Source of the DNA: JADYZU01 sp964540965
Lineage (GTDB): Bacteria; Pseudomonadota; Alphaproteobacteria; Rhodobacterales; Rhodobacteraceae
DNA: 64,000 bases
Direction of reading: 5' to 3'
Assembly: GCA_964540965.1 (NCBI GenBank)
Contig: CAZIOT010000019.1
Span: forward strand, 4,450 to 68,449
Shown: positions 1 to 8,264 of the stretch, piece after piece
Numbering within the stretch: position 1 is the stretch's first letter
Layout of the letters: every line of letters starts with the position of its first letter
The notes under the pieces: generated by a model
What the model saw: only the letters and a program-made list of their open reading frames with translations
Told to the model about the DNA's origin: nothing
Databases searched by the model: none
Translations under genes and position numbers: made by a program

Positions 1-1316
1 CGGTCAGGACGCTGATCCCCGGCTATCCGGCGGTGATGAAGGCGGTCAGCACCAGCGGCACGGTGATGGAGGACGGCGACCTGTTCGGCGGTCCGGCCCG
101 GGTGCTGGCCGCGACGGCGGCGGGGCTCGACCTTCTGGTGATCGAGGCGCCGCACCTGTTCGACAGGCCCGGGTCGATCTACCTGGGCCCCGATGGCAAG
201 GACTGGCCCGACAATCCCGAACGCTTTGCTGCATTAAGCTGGATCGCGGCGCGGATCGCGACCGAGGGCGCGGCGGGCTGGCGTCCGGCGGTGGTGCATT
301 GCCACGACTGGCAGGCCGGTTTCGTGCCGGAATACCTGCACGCCATGGGCGGCCGGGCCGGCACCATCCTGACCATCCACAACATCGCCTTCCAGGGGCC
401 GGCGCCGGCCGGGCACATCGCCCGGCTGCGGCTGCCGCGGCACCGCTTCACCCGCGAGGGCTTTGAATACTGGGGCCGGATTTCCGCGCTGAAGGCCGGG
501 CTGGTCGGCGCCGACCGGCTGACCACGGTGTCGCCGACCTATGCCGCCGAACTGATGACGGATGCGTTCGGCATGGGCCTTGACGGCGTGATGCGCGACC
601 GCCGCGGTGTGCTGTCGGGCATCCTGAACGGCATCGACGAAACCGTCTGGAACCCCGCCACCGACCCGCTGATCGCCCCCTATTCCGACGCCGCCGGCAA
701 GGCCGCCAACACCAGCGCGCTGCGCGCCGAGATGGGCCTGCCCGACTCGGACGGCCCGCTCTGCGTCGTCGTCTCGCGCCTGACGGAACAGAAGGGGCTG
801 GACCTGCTGATCCGCACCCTGCCCGCACTGCTTGCGGGCGGCGGGCAACTGGCGCTCTTGGGCTCGGGCGAGCCGTGGATGGAGGATGCCTTTCGCGCCG
901 CCGCCGCCGATCCCAACGTCGCGGTCCGCATCGGTTATGACGAGGGGCTGAGCCACCGCCTGATCGCCGGCGGCGACGCGATCCTTGTCCCCAGCCGGTT
1001 CGAGCCCTGCGGCCTGACCCAGCTATACGGGTTGCGCTATGGCACGATCCCGGTCGTCGCGCTGACCGGCGGGCTGGCCGATACCGTCATCAACGCCTCT
1101 CCCGCCGCGCTGGCGATGGGCGTGGCCAGCGGCATCCAGTTCAACCCCGTCAGCGATGAGGCGCTGACCGGCGCCTTCACCCGGCTTCATGCGCTGTGGC
1201 GCGACCGCACGGCCTGGGCGCGGATGCAGGCCAATGCCATGGCCCAACCTGTGGGCTGGGGTCCCTCGGCGCGTGACTATGCCGCGCTTTATGCCCAAGT
1301 GGCCCGCCTGCCATGA
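1..1316 (+). CDS. glgA: Glycogen synthase, 5'-truncated by the window edge
   Basis: ADP-glucose-dependent glycogen synthase (GT5 family, GT-B fold), which elongates alpha-1,4-glucan chains. The frame is open from base 3 (VRTLIPGYPAV), so the real start lies upstream. About 438 codons are visible and the family is usually near 480, so the N-terminal K-x-G-G-L substrate motif is missing. Visible landmarks are HCHDWQAGFVPEY in the N-terminal domain, the interdomain TVSPTYAAEL, VVSRLTEQKGLDLL at the start of the C-terminal domain, and PSRFEPCGLTQLYGLRYG, the conserved nucleotide-sugar site. Its stop overlaps the glgX start (ATGA at 1313-1316), so the two are probably translationally coupled. The position suggests a glgC/glgB-type operon beginning outside the window. 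Confidence 0.95.
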   Translation, partial: VRTLIPGYPAVMKAVSTSGTVMEDGDLFGGPARVLAATAAGLDLLVIEAPHLFDRPGSIYLGPDGKDWPDNPERFAALSWIAARIATEGAAGWRPAVVHCHDWQAGFVPEYLHAMGGRAGTILTIHNIAFQGPAPAGHIARLRLPRHRFTREGFEYWGRISALKAGLVGADRLTTVSPTYAAELMTDAFGMGLDGVMRDRRGVLSGILNGIDETVWNPATDPLIAPYSDAAGKAANTSALRAEMGLPDSDGPLCVVVSRLTEQKGLDLLIRTLPALLAGGGQLALLGSGEPWMEDAFRAAAADPNVAVRIGYDEGLSHRLIAGGDAILVPSRFEPCGLTQLYGLRYGTIPVVALTGGLADTVINASPAALAMGVASGIQFNPVSDEALTGAFTRLHALWRDRTAWARMQANAMAQPVGWGPSARDYAALYAQVARLP

Positions 1317-3532
1317 CTGCCTCGTTGATCGTCGGACCCGGCCGGCCGCAGCCGCTCGGCGCCACATTCGATGGCGAAGGCGTCAATTTCGCGGTGTTTT
1401 CCGACAATGCGACGCGGATGACGCTGTGCCTGTTCGACGACAACGGGTTCGAGCATATCAACATCGACCTGCCGGAATGTTCGGGCGGCATCTGGCACGG
1501 CTATCTTCCGGGCCTGCGCCCCGGCCAGCATTACGGCTATCGCGCCCATGGCCCCTATCGCCCGGACGAAGGGCACCGCTTCAACCCGCACAAGCTGCTC
1601 CTTGACCCCTATGCCAAGCGGATTTCGGGGCATCCGCACTGGCATGACGCGCTGTTCGGCTATGACACCACGGCGCGACATGGCGACCTGACCTTCGACA
1701 CCCGCAATTCGGCGCGCTACATGAGCCGCGCCATCGTCACCGACACCGCCTTTTCCTGGGGCGACGACCGGCCGCCCGCAACCCCCTGGTCCAGAACGGT
1801 TTTCTATGAGGCGCATGTCAAGGGACTGACCGCCGGGCGCAGCGACATCCCGCATGCCGGCACTTTCCTTGGCCTCGCCTCGGACGAGATGCTGGACCAT
1901 CTGGTGAAACTCGGCATCACCGCGATCGAGCTGTTGCCGGTGCAATCCTTCGTCGACGACCGCTGGCTGGTCGACAAGGGGCTGACGAATTACTGGGGCT
2001 ATATGACGCTGGGCTTTTTCGCCCCCGAACCGCGTTACATGACCGACGGCGACCTTGCCGAACTGCAATACATGGTGCGCCGCCTGCATTCCGCCGGGAT
2101 CGAGGTCATCCTCGACGTGGTTTACAACCACACCTGCGAAGGCAATCACCTTGGGCCGACGATGTCGTTCCGCGGCCTCGACAACCGCAGCTATTACCGG
2201 CTGGCCGAAACGCCGCGCTACTACATCAACGACACCGGCACCGGCAACACGCTGAACCTCGACCACCCGATGGTGATGCGGATGGTGATGGATTCGCTGC
2301 GCTATTGGGTCGAGACCTGCCATATCGACGGGTTCCGCTTTGACCTGGCCACCACGCTGGGCCGACGTGCCACCGGCTTTGACCGCGACGCGCCGTTCCT
2401 GCAGGCGATCCGCCAGGATCCGGTGCTGAGCGGGGTCAAGCTGGTGGCCGAGCCCTGGGACGTCGGGCCGGGCGGCTATCAGCTAGGCGCCTTCCCGCCG
2501 CCCTTTGCCGAATGGAACGACAAGTATCGCGATCAGGTCCGCCGGCTGTGGCGGGGCGAGCCGGGGATGATCCGCAAGCTGGCGATCCGCATGGCGGGTT
2601 CGGCCCTGCGCTTTGACCACCACCGGCGGCCGGCGACATCCTCGGTCAATTTCATCACCGCGCATGACGGGTTCACGCTGATGGACCTGGTGTCGTGGAA
2701 CCACAAGAACAACTTCGCCAATGGCGAGGACAACAACGACGGCCATTCCGCCAATTTCAGCGACAATTGCGGTGTCGACGGGCCAACCGAGGATCCTGCG
2801 ATCCGCGACTTGCGCGCGCTGCGGCGGCGCAACCTGCTGACCACGCTGTTCCTGTCGCAAGGCACGCCGCTGCTTCTGGCGGGGGACGAGCTTGGCAATT
2901 CGCAGGGCGGCAACAACAACGCCTATGCCCAGGACAATGCCACCGGCTGGGTCGACTGGGGGCCGAAGAACGAGGGCGAGGATCCGGGGTTCCTGGCCTT
3001 TGTCCGGCGCCTGATCGCCTTTCGCGCCGAACATCCCGCCCTGCGGCAGACGCGGTTCCTGCATTCGCGCCACCGCTTTACCGATGGCAAAGAGGACCTG
3101 TTCTGGCGCAAGGCCGATGGCGCGCCGCTGTCGGACGCCGACTGGCGCGATGGCGGCCTGACGCATCTGGTCGCCGAAATCCGCGCCGCCTCGGGATCGC
3201 CCGAATACGAGGACCGCGACAACGCGCTGCTGGTCGTGTTCAATGTCGGGCCGGGTATCACTGTCGCCCTGCCCCATACGCCGCCCGGCTGCCAGTGGAC
3301 GCGCCGGATCGACACCGCCCATCCCGACGCCGATCCCCGCGCGGTGCGCGGCCGGATGCGCGTCGCGCCGCATTCGGTCGTGGTGCTGGTGCAGGAGGCG
3401 ACCAGCACCGCCAGCCTTCGGAGGAGCCATGCAGAAGATCACCGTGCCGACGACGCCGATCCCGGGGCAAAAGCCGGGGACGAGCGGCCTGCGCAAGAAG
3501 ACGCGGGTCTTCATGGAGCCGCATTTCCTTGA
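1313..3532 (+). CDS. glgX: Glycogen debranching enzyme GlgX
   Basis: GH13 isoamylase-type debranching enzyme that hydrolyses alpha-1,6 branches of limit dextrins. The frame gives 739 residues: an N-terminal CBM48-like region (about 1-110) and then the GH13 barrel with region I DVVYNHT, region II DGFRFDLA (nucleophile Asp), region III VAEPWD (acid/base Glu) and region IV FITAHDGFT. It starts in the glgA stop codon. The recognisable protein ends near SVVVLVQEA. The last 34 or so codons run through the start of pgm in another frame, are rich in R, D, A and G, and look like an extension caused by loss of an earlier stop. The enzyme call is secure; the C-terminus is less certain. Confidence 0.93.
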   Translation: MTASLIVGPGRPQPLGATFDGEGVNFAVFSDNATRMTLCLFDDNGFEHINIDLPECSGGIWHGYLPGLRPGQHYGYRAHGPYRPDEGHRFNPHKLLLDPYAKRISGHPHWHDALFGYDTTARHGDLTFDTRNSARYMSRAIVTDTAFSWGDDRPPATPWSRTVFYEAHVKGLTAGRSDIPHAGTFLGLASDEMLDHLVKLGITAIELLPVQSFVDDRWLVDKGLTNYWGYMTLGFFAPEPRYMTDGDLAELQYMVRRLHSAGIEVILDVVYNHTCEGNHLGPTMSFRGLDNRSYYRLAETPRYYINDTGTGNTLNLDHPMVMRMVMDSLRYWVETCHIDGFRFDLATTLGRRATGFDRDAPFLQAIRQDPVLSGVKLVAEPWDVGPGGYQLGAFPPPFAEWNDKYRDQVRRLWRGEPGMIRKLAIRMAGSALRFDHHRRPATSSVNFITAHDGFTLMDLVSWNHKNNFANGEDNNDGHSANFSDNCGVDGPTEDPAIRDLRALRRRNLLTTLFLSQGTPLLLAGDELGNSQGGNNNAYAQDNATGWVDWGPKNEGEDPGFLAFVRRLIAFRAEHPALRQTRFLHSRHRFTDGKEDLFWRKADGAPLSDADWRDGGLTHLVAEIRAASGSPEYEDRDNALLVVFNVGPGITVALPHTPPGCQWTRRIDTAHPDADPRAVRGRMRVAPHSVVVLVQEATSTASLRRSHAEDHRADDADPGAKAGDERPAQEDAGLHGAAFP

Positions 3533-5060
3533 AAACTACGTCCAGTCGATCTTTGACGGGATCGGCGGGGTCGCGGGCAAGGTTCTGGTTCTGGGCGGCG
3601 ACGGCCGCTATTTCAACGACCGCGCGGCGCAGGTGATCCTGCGGATGGCGGCGGCGAATGGCGCGGACAAGATCATCGTCGGTCAGGATGCGCTGCTGTC
3701 CACCCCCGCGGCGTCGCACCTTATCCGCCTGCGCGGCACGGATGGCGGCCTCATCATGTCGGCCAGCCATAATCCGGGCGGGCCGGACGCCGATTTCGGC
3801 CTGAAATACAACACCCCGAACGGCGGCCCGGCGCCCGAAGGCGTCACCGACCAGATCTTTGCCCGCACGAAGACGATCGACGCCTATCATATCCTTGAGG
3901 CGCAGGACGTGGACCTGCGCCGGATCGGCACCACGCAACTGGGCGCCATGGCGATCGAGGTTGTCGATCCCGTCGCCGACTATGCCGCGCTGATGGAACG
4001 GCTGTTCGATTTCCCCGCGATCCGCGCCCTGTTCGCCGCGGGTTTCACCATGCGCTTCGATGCGATGCATGCGGTGACCGGCCCCTATGCCACGGCGATT
4101 CTGGAAGGCGCCCTAGGCGCCCCCGCTGGAACCGTCGTCAACGGAACGCCCAGCCCCGATTTCGGCAAGGGCCACCCCGATCCAAATCCGATCTGGGCCA
4201 AACCGCTGGTCGACCTGATGCTGGGCCCCGATGCCCCCGATTTCGGCGCGGCCAGCGACGGCGACGGCGACCGCAACATGATCCTTGGCCGCGGCCTGTA
4301 TGTGACACCCTCGGATTCGCTGGCCTTTCTGGCCGCCAACGCCCATCTCGCCCCCGGCTATGCCGCCGGGCTGAAAGGGGTGGCGCGGTCGATGCCGACC
4401 TCGGGCGCGGTGGACCGGGTGGCGGCGGCGATGGGCATGCAATGCTACGAGACGCCGACGGGCTGGAAATTCTTCGGCAACCTGCTCGACGCCGGCCGCG
4501 CGACGCTGTGCGGCGAGGAATCCGCCGGCACGGGGTCGGATCACGTCCGCGAAAAGGACGGGCTTTGGGCGGTGCTGTTGTGGCTGAATATCCTGGCCGT
4601 CACCGGCAAGCCGGTCAAGGCGCTGATGCAGGACCACTGGGCGACCTACGGGCGCAACTATTATTCCCGTCACGATTACGAAGATGTCGAAAGCGACCGC
4701 GCCAATGCCCTTTATGACGGGCTGCGGGCGAAACTGCCCGGCCTGCCCGGCCAGGGTTTTGGCCCGCTGACCGTCGAAAGCGCCGATGAATTCGCCTATG
4801 ACGACCCGGTCGACGGCTCGCATTCAGCGCAGCAAGGGCTGCGCATCGGGTTTGCCGGCGGCGGCCGCGTGGTGTTCCGCCTGTCGGGCACCGGCACCGT
4901 CGGCGCAACGCTGCGTGTCTACCTCGAGACGGTGGAAACCGACCCGGCGCGGATGGACCGCGACCCGCAACAGGCGCTGGCGCCGATCATCGCCGCGGCC
5001 GAGGCGATTGCCGGGATTCGCGCGCATACCGGGCGCGCGGCGCCCGATGTGATTACCTGA
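3429..5060 (+). CDS. pgm: Alpha-D-glucose phosphate-specific phosphoglucomutase
   Basis: Interconverts glucose-1-phosphate and glucose-6-phosphate, linking glycogen turnover to central metabolism. 543 residues, the usual length for this eukaryote-like PGM family. The start at 3429 gives the typical N-terminus with GTSGLRKKT and is preceded by a GGAGGA Shine-Dalgarno sequence. The phosphoserine loop is SASHNPGG, the metal loop is SDGDGDRN, and GEESAG and the C-terminal RLSGTGTVG phosphate-binding loop are present. It is the third gene of the glycogen group and its first 104 bases overlap the end of the glgX frame. Confidence 0.96.
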   Translation: MQKITVPTTPIPGQKPGTSGLRKKTRVFMEPHFLENYVQSIFDGIGGVAGKVLVLGGDGRYFNDRAAQVILRMAAANGADKIIVGQDALLSTPAASHLIRLRGTDGGLIMSASHNPGGPDADFGLKYNTPNGGPAPEGVTDQIFARTKTIDAYHILEAQDVDLRRIGTTQLGAMAIEVVDPVADYAALMERLFDFPAIRALFAAGFTMRFDAMHAVTGPYATAILEGALGAPAGTVVNGTPSPDFGKGHPDPNPIWAKPLVDLMLGPDAPDFGAASDGDGDRNMILGRGLYVTPSDSLAFLAANAHLAPGYAAGLKGVARSMPTSGAVDRVAAAMGMQCYETPTGWKFFGNLLDAGRATLCGEESAGTGSDHVREKDGLWAVLLWLNILAVTGKPVKALMQDHWATYGRNYYSRHDYEDVESDRANALYDGLRAKLPGLPGQGFGPLTVESADEFAYDDPVDGSHSAQQGLRIGFAGGGRVVFRLSGTGTVGATLRVYLETVETDPARMDRDPQQALAPIIAAAEAIAGIRAHTGRAAPDVIT

Positions 5061-5109
5061 GCGAATTTCGCGAAATTCGCGCGCACCGGAAAATTCGCGA
5101 ATTTTCCGG
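5061..5109. repeat. Double palindrome 1 (AAATTC/AAAATTC class)
   Basis: Two perfect palindromes lie back to back between the convergent genes pgm and corA. The first, 5061-5080, has half-site GCGAATTTCG. The second, 5086-5109, has half-site CCGGAAAATTCG. The spacer is GCGCA and the centres are 27 bases apart. The first begins on the base after the pgm stop and the second ends 3 bases before the corA stop. No T-run follows, so it is not a textbook intrinsic terminator, although it could end transcription from both sides. A related pair is at 37354-37405. Confidence 0.85.
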
Positions 5110-5112
5110 CGC

Positions 5113-6072
5113 CTACAACCAGCCGCGCCATTTGAAATAGGCCCAGGTCACCGCCGCGGAACCCGCCATCAGCGCTAGCGCGGCGGGATAGCCCCAGCTT
5201 TGCGCCAGTTCCGGCATGCGGGTGAAATTCATACCGTAGATGCTGGCGATCAGCGTCGGCGGCAGGAACAGCGCCGCCACCACCGAGACGATCCGCACCG
5301 TCCGGTTCTGCGCCAGATTGACCATGCCCAGCGTGGTGTCGGTGGCCAAGGACACCCGGCCCGACAGGAAATCGGCGTGAACCTCGAGCGCCTGGATGTC
5401 GCGCATCAGCGCCTTGATGAACGGATGCAGCGCGCTGCCGACCGGGCGGTCGTCGGCCCAGATGCCGAAGATCGACAGCATCCGTTCGATCGAAAGCAGG
5501 CCCAGCCGGATCCGCGCCAGCGTCTCGCCGCTGCGGCCGATGGCCTGCAGTGCCGATTGCAGCGCCTCGGCCGATTGCCCGTCCCCGCCGCTGAACACCG
5601 CGCCGGCAACAAGGTCGAGCTCCTTGCCCGACCCTTCCAGCAGGTCGGCAAGGCGCGAGATGATCTCTTCGACAAGGCCAAGGAACAGGCGCAGGCTGTC
5701 GGCGCAGCCCAGACTTGACCGCTCGGCACGGTCGGGGAAGGTCTCGAACGGGCGCGGCGCGTGGTGGCGCACCGTGACAAGCTGATTGGCGCTCAGGATG
5801 AAGGCGACCGGCCCCGATACCTGCCCGCCTTCGGGGGTGCGGCCGGGAACCACGACGGTCATGTAATCGGTGCCGCCTTCGCGGTAGAAACGGTTCGAGA
5901 TCTCGATTTCTTCCATGTCGGCCAGGGTCGGCACCTCGATCCCCAGCGTGGCGACGGCGGCGACCTGATCCTCCATCGGGCGGTAAAGGTCGATCCATGC
6001 CGCGCGGGTCAGGTCTTCGCCCGGATCAAGCGGCATCAGGCGGCGCCCGTCGATGCGATAGGCCTTCAGCAT
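5113..6072 (-). CDS. corA: CorA-family magnesium/cobalt transporter
   Basis: Inner-membrane divalent cation channel of the CorA family. 319 residues: a long cytoplasmic N-terminal domain followed by two C-terminal membrane helices, with the pore signature YGMN (GMN at residues 280-282) between them and a short charged tail (KWRGWL). The segment rich in coiled helix (about 130-240) fits the CorA stalk. Encoded convergently with pgm, from which it is separated only by a double palindrome. The exact substrate (Mg2+, Co2+, Zn2+) cannot be read from sequence. Confidence 0.93.
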   Translation of the reverse strand: MLKAYRIDGRRLMPLDPGEDLTRAAWIDLYRPMEDQVAAVATLGIEVPTLADMEEIEISNRFYREGGTDYMTVVVPGRTPEGGQVSGPVAFILSANQLVTVRHHAPRPFETFPDRAERSSLGCADSLRLFLGLVEEIISRLADLLEGSGKELDLVAGAVFSGGDGQSAEALQSALQAIGRSGETLARIRLGLLSIERMLSIFGIWADDRPVGSALHPFIKALMRDIQALEVHADFLSGRVSLATDTTLGMVNLAQNRTVRIVSVVAALFLPPTLIASIYGMNFTRMPELAQSWGYPAALALMAGSAAVTWAYFKWRGWL

Positions 6073-6143
6073 GGCGGCGCCCCTGTTGCTTCACCTTGGC
6101 GCAGGGATAGTCCAGACTGGCGGCGCTGGAAAGCGAGGCGCGG

Positions 6144-6341
6144 ATGAACTGGATGACAGGGCTGGCGGTTCTGGTGCTGGTGGTGGCGATTGCCGCGCCG
6201 ATGGTGCTGTGGCGCCGGCGGCGGGTGGCGGCCCGGCGCGATCCGGCCGAAGTCTGGCTGACCGGCGATCCCGACCCGGCGCCGACCAGCCGCGACGATC
6301 CGTCGGACGGCGATGGCGGGTCGGACGGCGGCGGCGACTGA
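6144..6341 (+). CDS. Small single-pass membrane protein, unknown function
   Basis: 65 residues. One hydrophobic helix (about residues 5-23) is followed by an Arg-rich stretch (WRRRRVAARR) and an acidic, Gly/Ser/Asp-rich tail. The Arg cluster after the helix predicts a cytoplasmic C-terminus. It starts 72 bases from the divergent corA start, with a purine-rich AAGCGAGG sequence upstream of the ATG. It has no recognisable family and could be a lineage-specific protein. Coding call is moderate because it rests on length, a sensible membrane topology and lack of a competing gene. Confidence 0.55.
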   Translation: MNWMTGLAVLVLVVAIAAPMVLWRRRRVAARRDPAEVWLTGDPDPAPTSRDDPSDGDGGSDGGGD

Positions 6342-6350
6342 CGCGGGCCG

Positions 6351-6572
6351 TCAGTCCTGGTCGGCCGGCGGTTTGGGCGGTTCCGGCGCCTTGGGGTCGA
6401 ACACCAGAAAGAACTGATGCGCGCAATACAGGCCGATGCCGCCGAACAGCACCCCCCAAAAGGCATTGCCGTTCCAGAACTCGACCCCGGCCCAGCCCAG
6501 GCAGGCGGCCACGGTGGCGACGCGGCGCCACAGCGGAATGAAGAACGGATGCTGCACGTCCAGAAGTTTCAT
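6351..6572 (-). CDS. Small conserved membrane protein, unknown function
   Basis: 73 residues. The N-terminus (MKLLDVQHPFFIPLWRR) precedes two hydrophobic segments (about 19-35 and 38-56) and a proline-rich charged tail (DPKAPEPPKPPADQD). It resembles a small uncharacterised membrane protein common in Rhodobacterales, a comparison made from memory. It faces the preceding small membrane protein convergently, 9 bases away. No enzymatic motif is visible. Confidence 0.7.
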   Translation of the reverse strand: MKLLDVQHPFFIPLWRRVATVAACLGWAGVEFWNGNAFWGVLFGGIGLYCAHQFFLVFDPKAPEPPKPPADQD

Positions 6573-6675
6573 CGCCCGCCCCTTTCGTCGCCTCGCCCTT
6601 GGTCGCCTTCGTCCATAAACCGCTTGCGCCGCGCGGGAAAGTGGGCAGAACCGGGGACACAGGCAGGAGGATGCG

Positions 6676-6978
6676 ATGACCGGCTGGATCGCTGCCGTCC
6701 CGTTGGACGATCTCGAGGACGAGGATGTGGTGGGCTGGAGCCATGGCGGCCGCGACTATGCCCTGTGCCTTGACGACCACGGCCAGCCGCATTGTCTTGA
6801 CGCCGACTGCCCGGCCGATGGCGCCGCCCTTGCCGGCGGGCTGGTCGAGGGGCGGATGATCGAATGCCCGCTTGGCTGCCGCTATGACCTGCGCAGCGGC
6901 CAGGGCGACAATGGCGAGCGGATCGGCCTCTATCCGGCACGGATCGGCGATGCCGCGGTCGAGGTCTCCTTCGGCTGA
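6676..6978 (+). CDS. Rieske-like ferredoxin-fold protein lacking both cluster histidines
   Basis: 100 residues with the outline of a MocE/NirD-type Rieske ferredoxin: beta-rich N-terminus, then a first ligand loop and a second ligand loop 18 residues later, and GxYPARIGD near the end. The canonical loops are C-x-H and C-x-x-H. Here they read C45-P-A47 and C64-P-L-G67 followed by C68, so both histidines are absent. Five cysteines remain (31, 40, 45, 64, 68). It probably does not carry a normal Rieske [2Fe-2S] cluster; it may bind another metal, carry an all-Cys cluster, or be structural. Its 3' end overlaps the convergent FAH-family gene by 49 bases. Confidence 0.75.
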   Translation: MTGWIAAVPLDDLEDEDVVGWSHGGRDYALCLDDHGQPHCLDADCPADGAALAGGLVEGRMIECPLGCRYDLRSGQGDNGERIGLYPARIGDAAVEVSFG

Positions 6979-7634
6979 TCCGTTCGGCCGATGGTCAGCC
7001 GCACCGGATCAAGCCCCGGCACCGTGCCTTCCAGCACATCGCCGCGGCTGACTGCCGCGACACCGGCCGGGGTGCCGGTCATGATGATGTCGCCGGCGCC
7101 CAGCGTGTACAGCCGGCCAAGATGCGACAGGATCCCCGGCACATCCCACACCATGTCCGTCAGCGGCGCCTCTTGCCGGACCTTGCCGTTGACCGTCAGC
7201 CGGATCACCTGCGCCTCGGGCCGGAAGTCGCGCGACAAGGGGCCGATGACGGCGCCGCCCTCGAAATCCTTCGACGTGTCCCAGGGCCGGCGCAGGTCCT
7301 TGGACTGCGCCTGCAGATCGCGCCGCGTCATGTCGAGGCCGATGGCATGGCCGACCGGCACCCCGCCGGCGCCCAGGGCCACCACGAGTTCGAGTTCGTG
7401 GTGGAAATCCGCGGTGCCGGGCGGATAGGGCACGGTCGCCCCCGACGGCACCAGATGCATCGCCGCCTTGAGAAAGAACCACGGCGCCTCGCGGTCGACG
7501 GTGCCGCCCATCTCGGTCGCATGGGCGACATAGTTACGGCCGACGCAGAAGATGCGGCGCACCGGGTAAAGCGCGGTCGTGCCGGCGACCGGCAGGCTGG
7601 CCTGCGGCATCGGCGGGAACAGGTATTCGGTCAT
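6930..7634 (-). CDS. Fumarylacetoacetate hydrolase (FAH) family protein
   Basis: FAH-fold hydrolase or isomerase of the fumarylpyruvate-hydrolase type, which cleaves C-C bonds of dioxo acids in aromatic catabolism; the true substrate is unknown. 234 residues. Conserved pieces are IFCVGRNYVAHATEMG, the metal-binding HHELELVVALG, FEGGAVIGP and the C-terminal MTGTPAGVAAVSRGD. The start at 7634 (MTEYLFPPM) has a GGAGG ribosome-binding site 8 bases upstream, better than the in-frame start 78 bases earlier. The 3' end overlaps the Rieske-like gene antisense. Confidence 0.9.
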   Translation of the reverse strand: MTEYLFPPMPQASLPVAGTTALYPVRRIFCVGRNYVAHATEMGGTVDREAPWFFLKAAMHLVPSGATVPYPPGTADFHHELELVVALGAGGVPVGHAIGLDMTRRDLQAQSKDLRRPWDTSKDFEGGAVIGPLSRDFRPEAQVIRLTVNGKVRQEAPLTDMVWDVPGILSHLGRLYTLGAGDIIMTGTPAGVAAVSRGDVLEGTVPGLDPVRLTIGRTDQPKETSTAASPIRAG

Positions 7635-7708
7635 CGGCGGTCCTCCGGCCGCCACCATGCTGTGCGGGCCACCGGCGGGCAAGGGGGACAACTTGCCTCT
7701 TGCGCGAT

Positions 7709-7728
7709 ACATTTTATTTTCATAATGT
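7709..7728. promoter_or_regulatory. Candidate operator of the sulfur operon
   Basis: AT-rich dyad in an otherwise GC-rich intergenic region: ACATT at 7709-7713 and AATGT at 7724-7728, separated by 10 bases, with weaker outer arms TGCGC (7701) and GCGCA (7733). It lies about 70 bases before the leader ORF of the YeeE operon. In relatives such operons are controlled by ArsR-type persulfide sensors (BigR/SqrR), but no such regulator gene is adjacent here. The match to a known BigR/SqrR site is an inference. Confidence 0.4.
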
Positions 7729-7799
7729 GTTTGCGCAGCCAGAGAGCTGCGACCGCCCGCAAGGGCAGCCAGAGCAAACGACCCAAGGAAGGACCCGTC

Positions 7800-7835
7800 A
7801 TGACCGGAACCGGACGCGCAGGTGCGCCCGCATGA
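7800..7835 (+). CDS. Possible 11-codon leader peptide upstream of the YeeE operon
   Basis: A strong Shine-Dalgarno (AAGGAAGGA) precedes ATG 7800, which opens an 11-codon frame (MTGTGRAGAPA). Its TGA overlaps the ATG of the first YeeE gene as ATGA at 7832-7835. The YeeE start itself has only a poor upstream ribosome-binding sequence (GGTGCGCCCGC), so translation of this leader would couple to it. It may be a real leader peptide or only a device for ribosome loading. Confidence 0.4.
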   Translation: MTGTGRAGAPA

Positions 7836-8263
7836 TTACCGAATTCACCCCCGGCGCTGCCCTGGCAGGCGGCGCGCTGATCGGGCTGTCCGCTGTCCTG
7901 CTGATGGCGACTCTGGGCCGGATCATGGGCGCCACCGGCATCCTGACCGGGCTTGTCGCCCCCGCCGACCGCAGTGATTTCCTGTGGCGCGCGGCGCTGC
8001 TTGCCGGGATGCTGACGGCGCCGTTCCTGTACCTGGCTGTCGCCGGTCAGCTTCCTGCCATCGATGTGCCGGTCGGGCCGGTGCAACTGGCGATGGGCGG
8101 GGTGCTGGTCGGCATCGGCGTCACCTTCGGCTCGGGCTGCACCTCGGGGCACGGGGTCTGCGGCATCGCCCGGCTGTCGCCGCGGTCGATCGCCGCCACG
8201 ATCACCTTCATGATCTTCACCGCGCTGACGGTTTTCGTCATGCGCCATCTGGTCGGGGGCTGA
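7832..8263 (+). CDS. YeeE/YedE family sulfur-compound membrane protein, first half
   Basis: 143 residues with about four membrane helices. It carries the YeeE/YedE cysteine signature FGSGCTSGHGVCG (Cys103 and Cys110). Such proteins move thiosulfate or sulfane sulfur across the inner membrane through conserved cysteines. Together with the next gene it forms the split (PmpA/PmpB-like) version of a full-length YeeE. The start at 7832 overlaps the stop of a short leader frame; the alternative upstream start at 7700 lacks a ribosome-binding site and would add a non-hydrophobic, atypical sequence. Confidence 0.88.
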   Translation: MITEFTPGAALAGGALIGLSAVLLMATLGRIMGATGILTGLVAPADRSDFLWRAALLAGMLTAPFLYLAVAGQLPAIDVPVGPVQLAMGGVLVGIGVTFGSGCTSGHGVCGIARLSPRSIAATITFMIFTALTVFVMRHLVGG

Positions 8264-8264
8264 G

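Noticed and set aside
5061..5109. Intrinsic terminator reading of the first double palindrome
   Set aside because: No T-run on either side, and two perfect adjacent palindromes fit better with the repeated unit found at three other sites.
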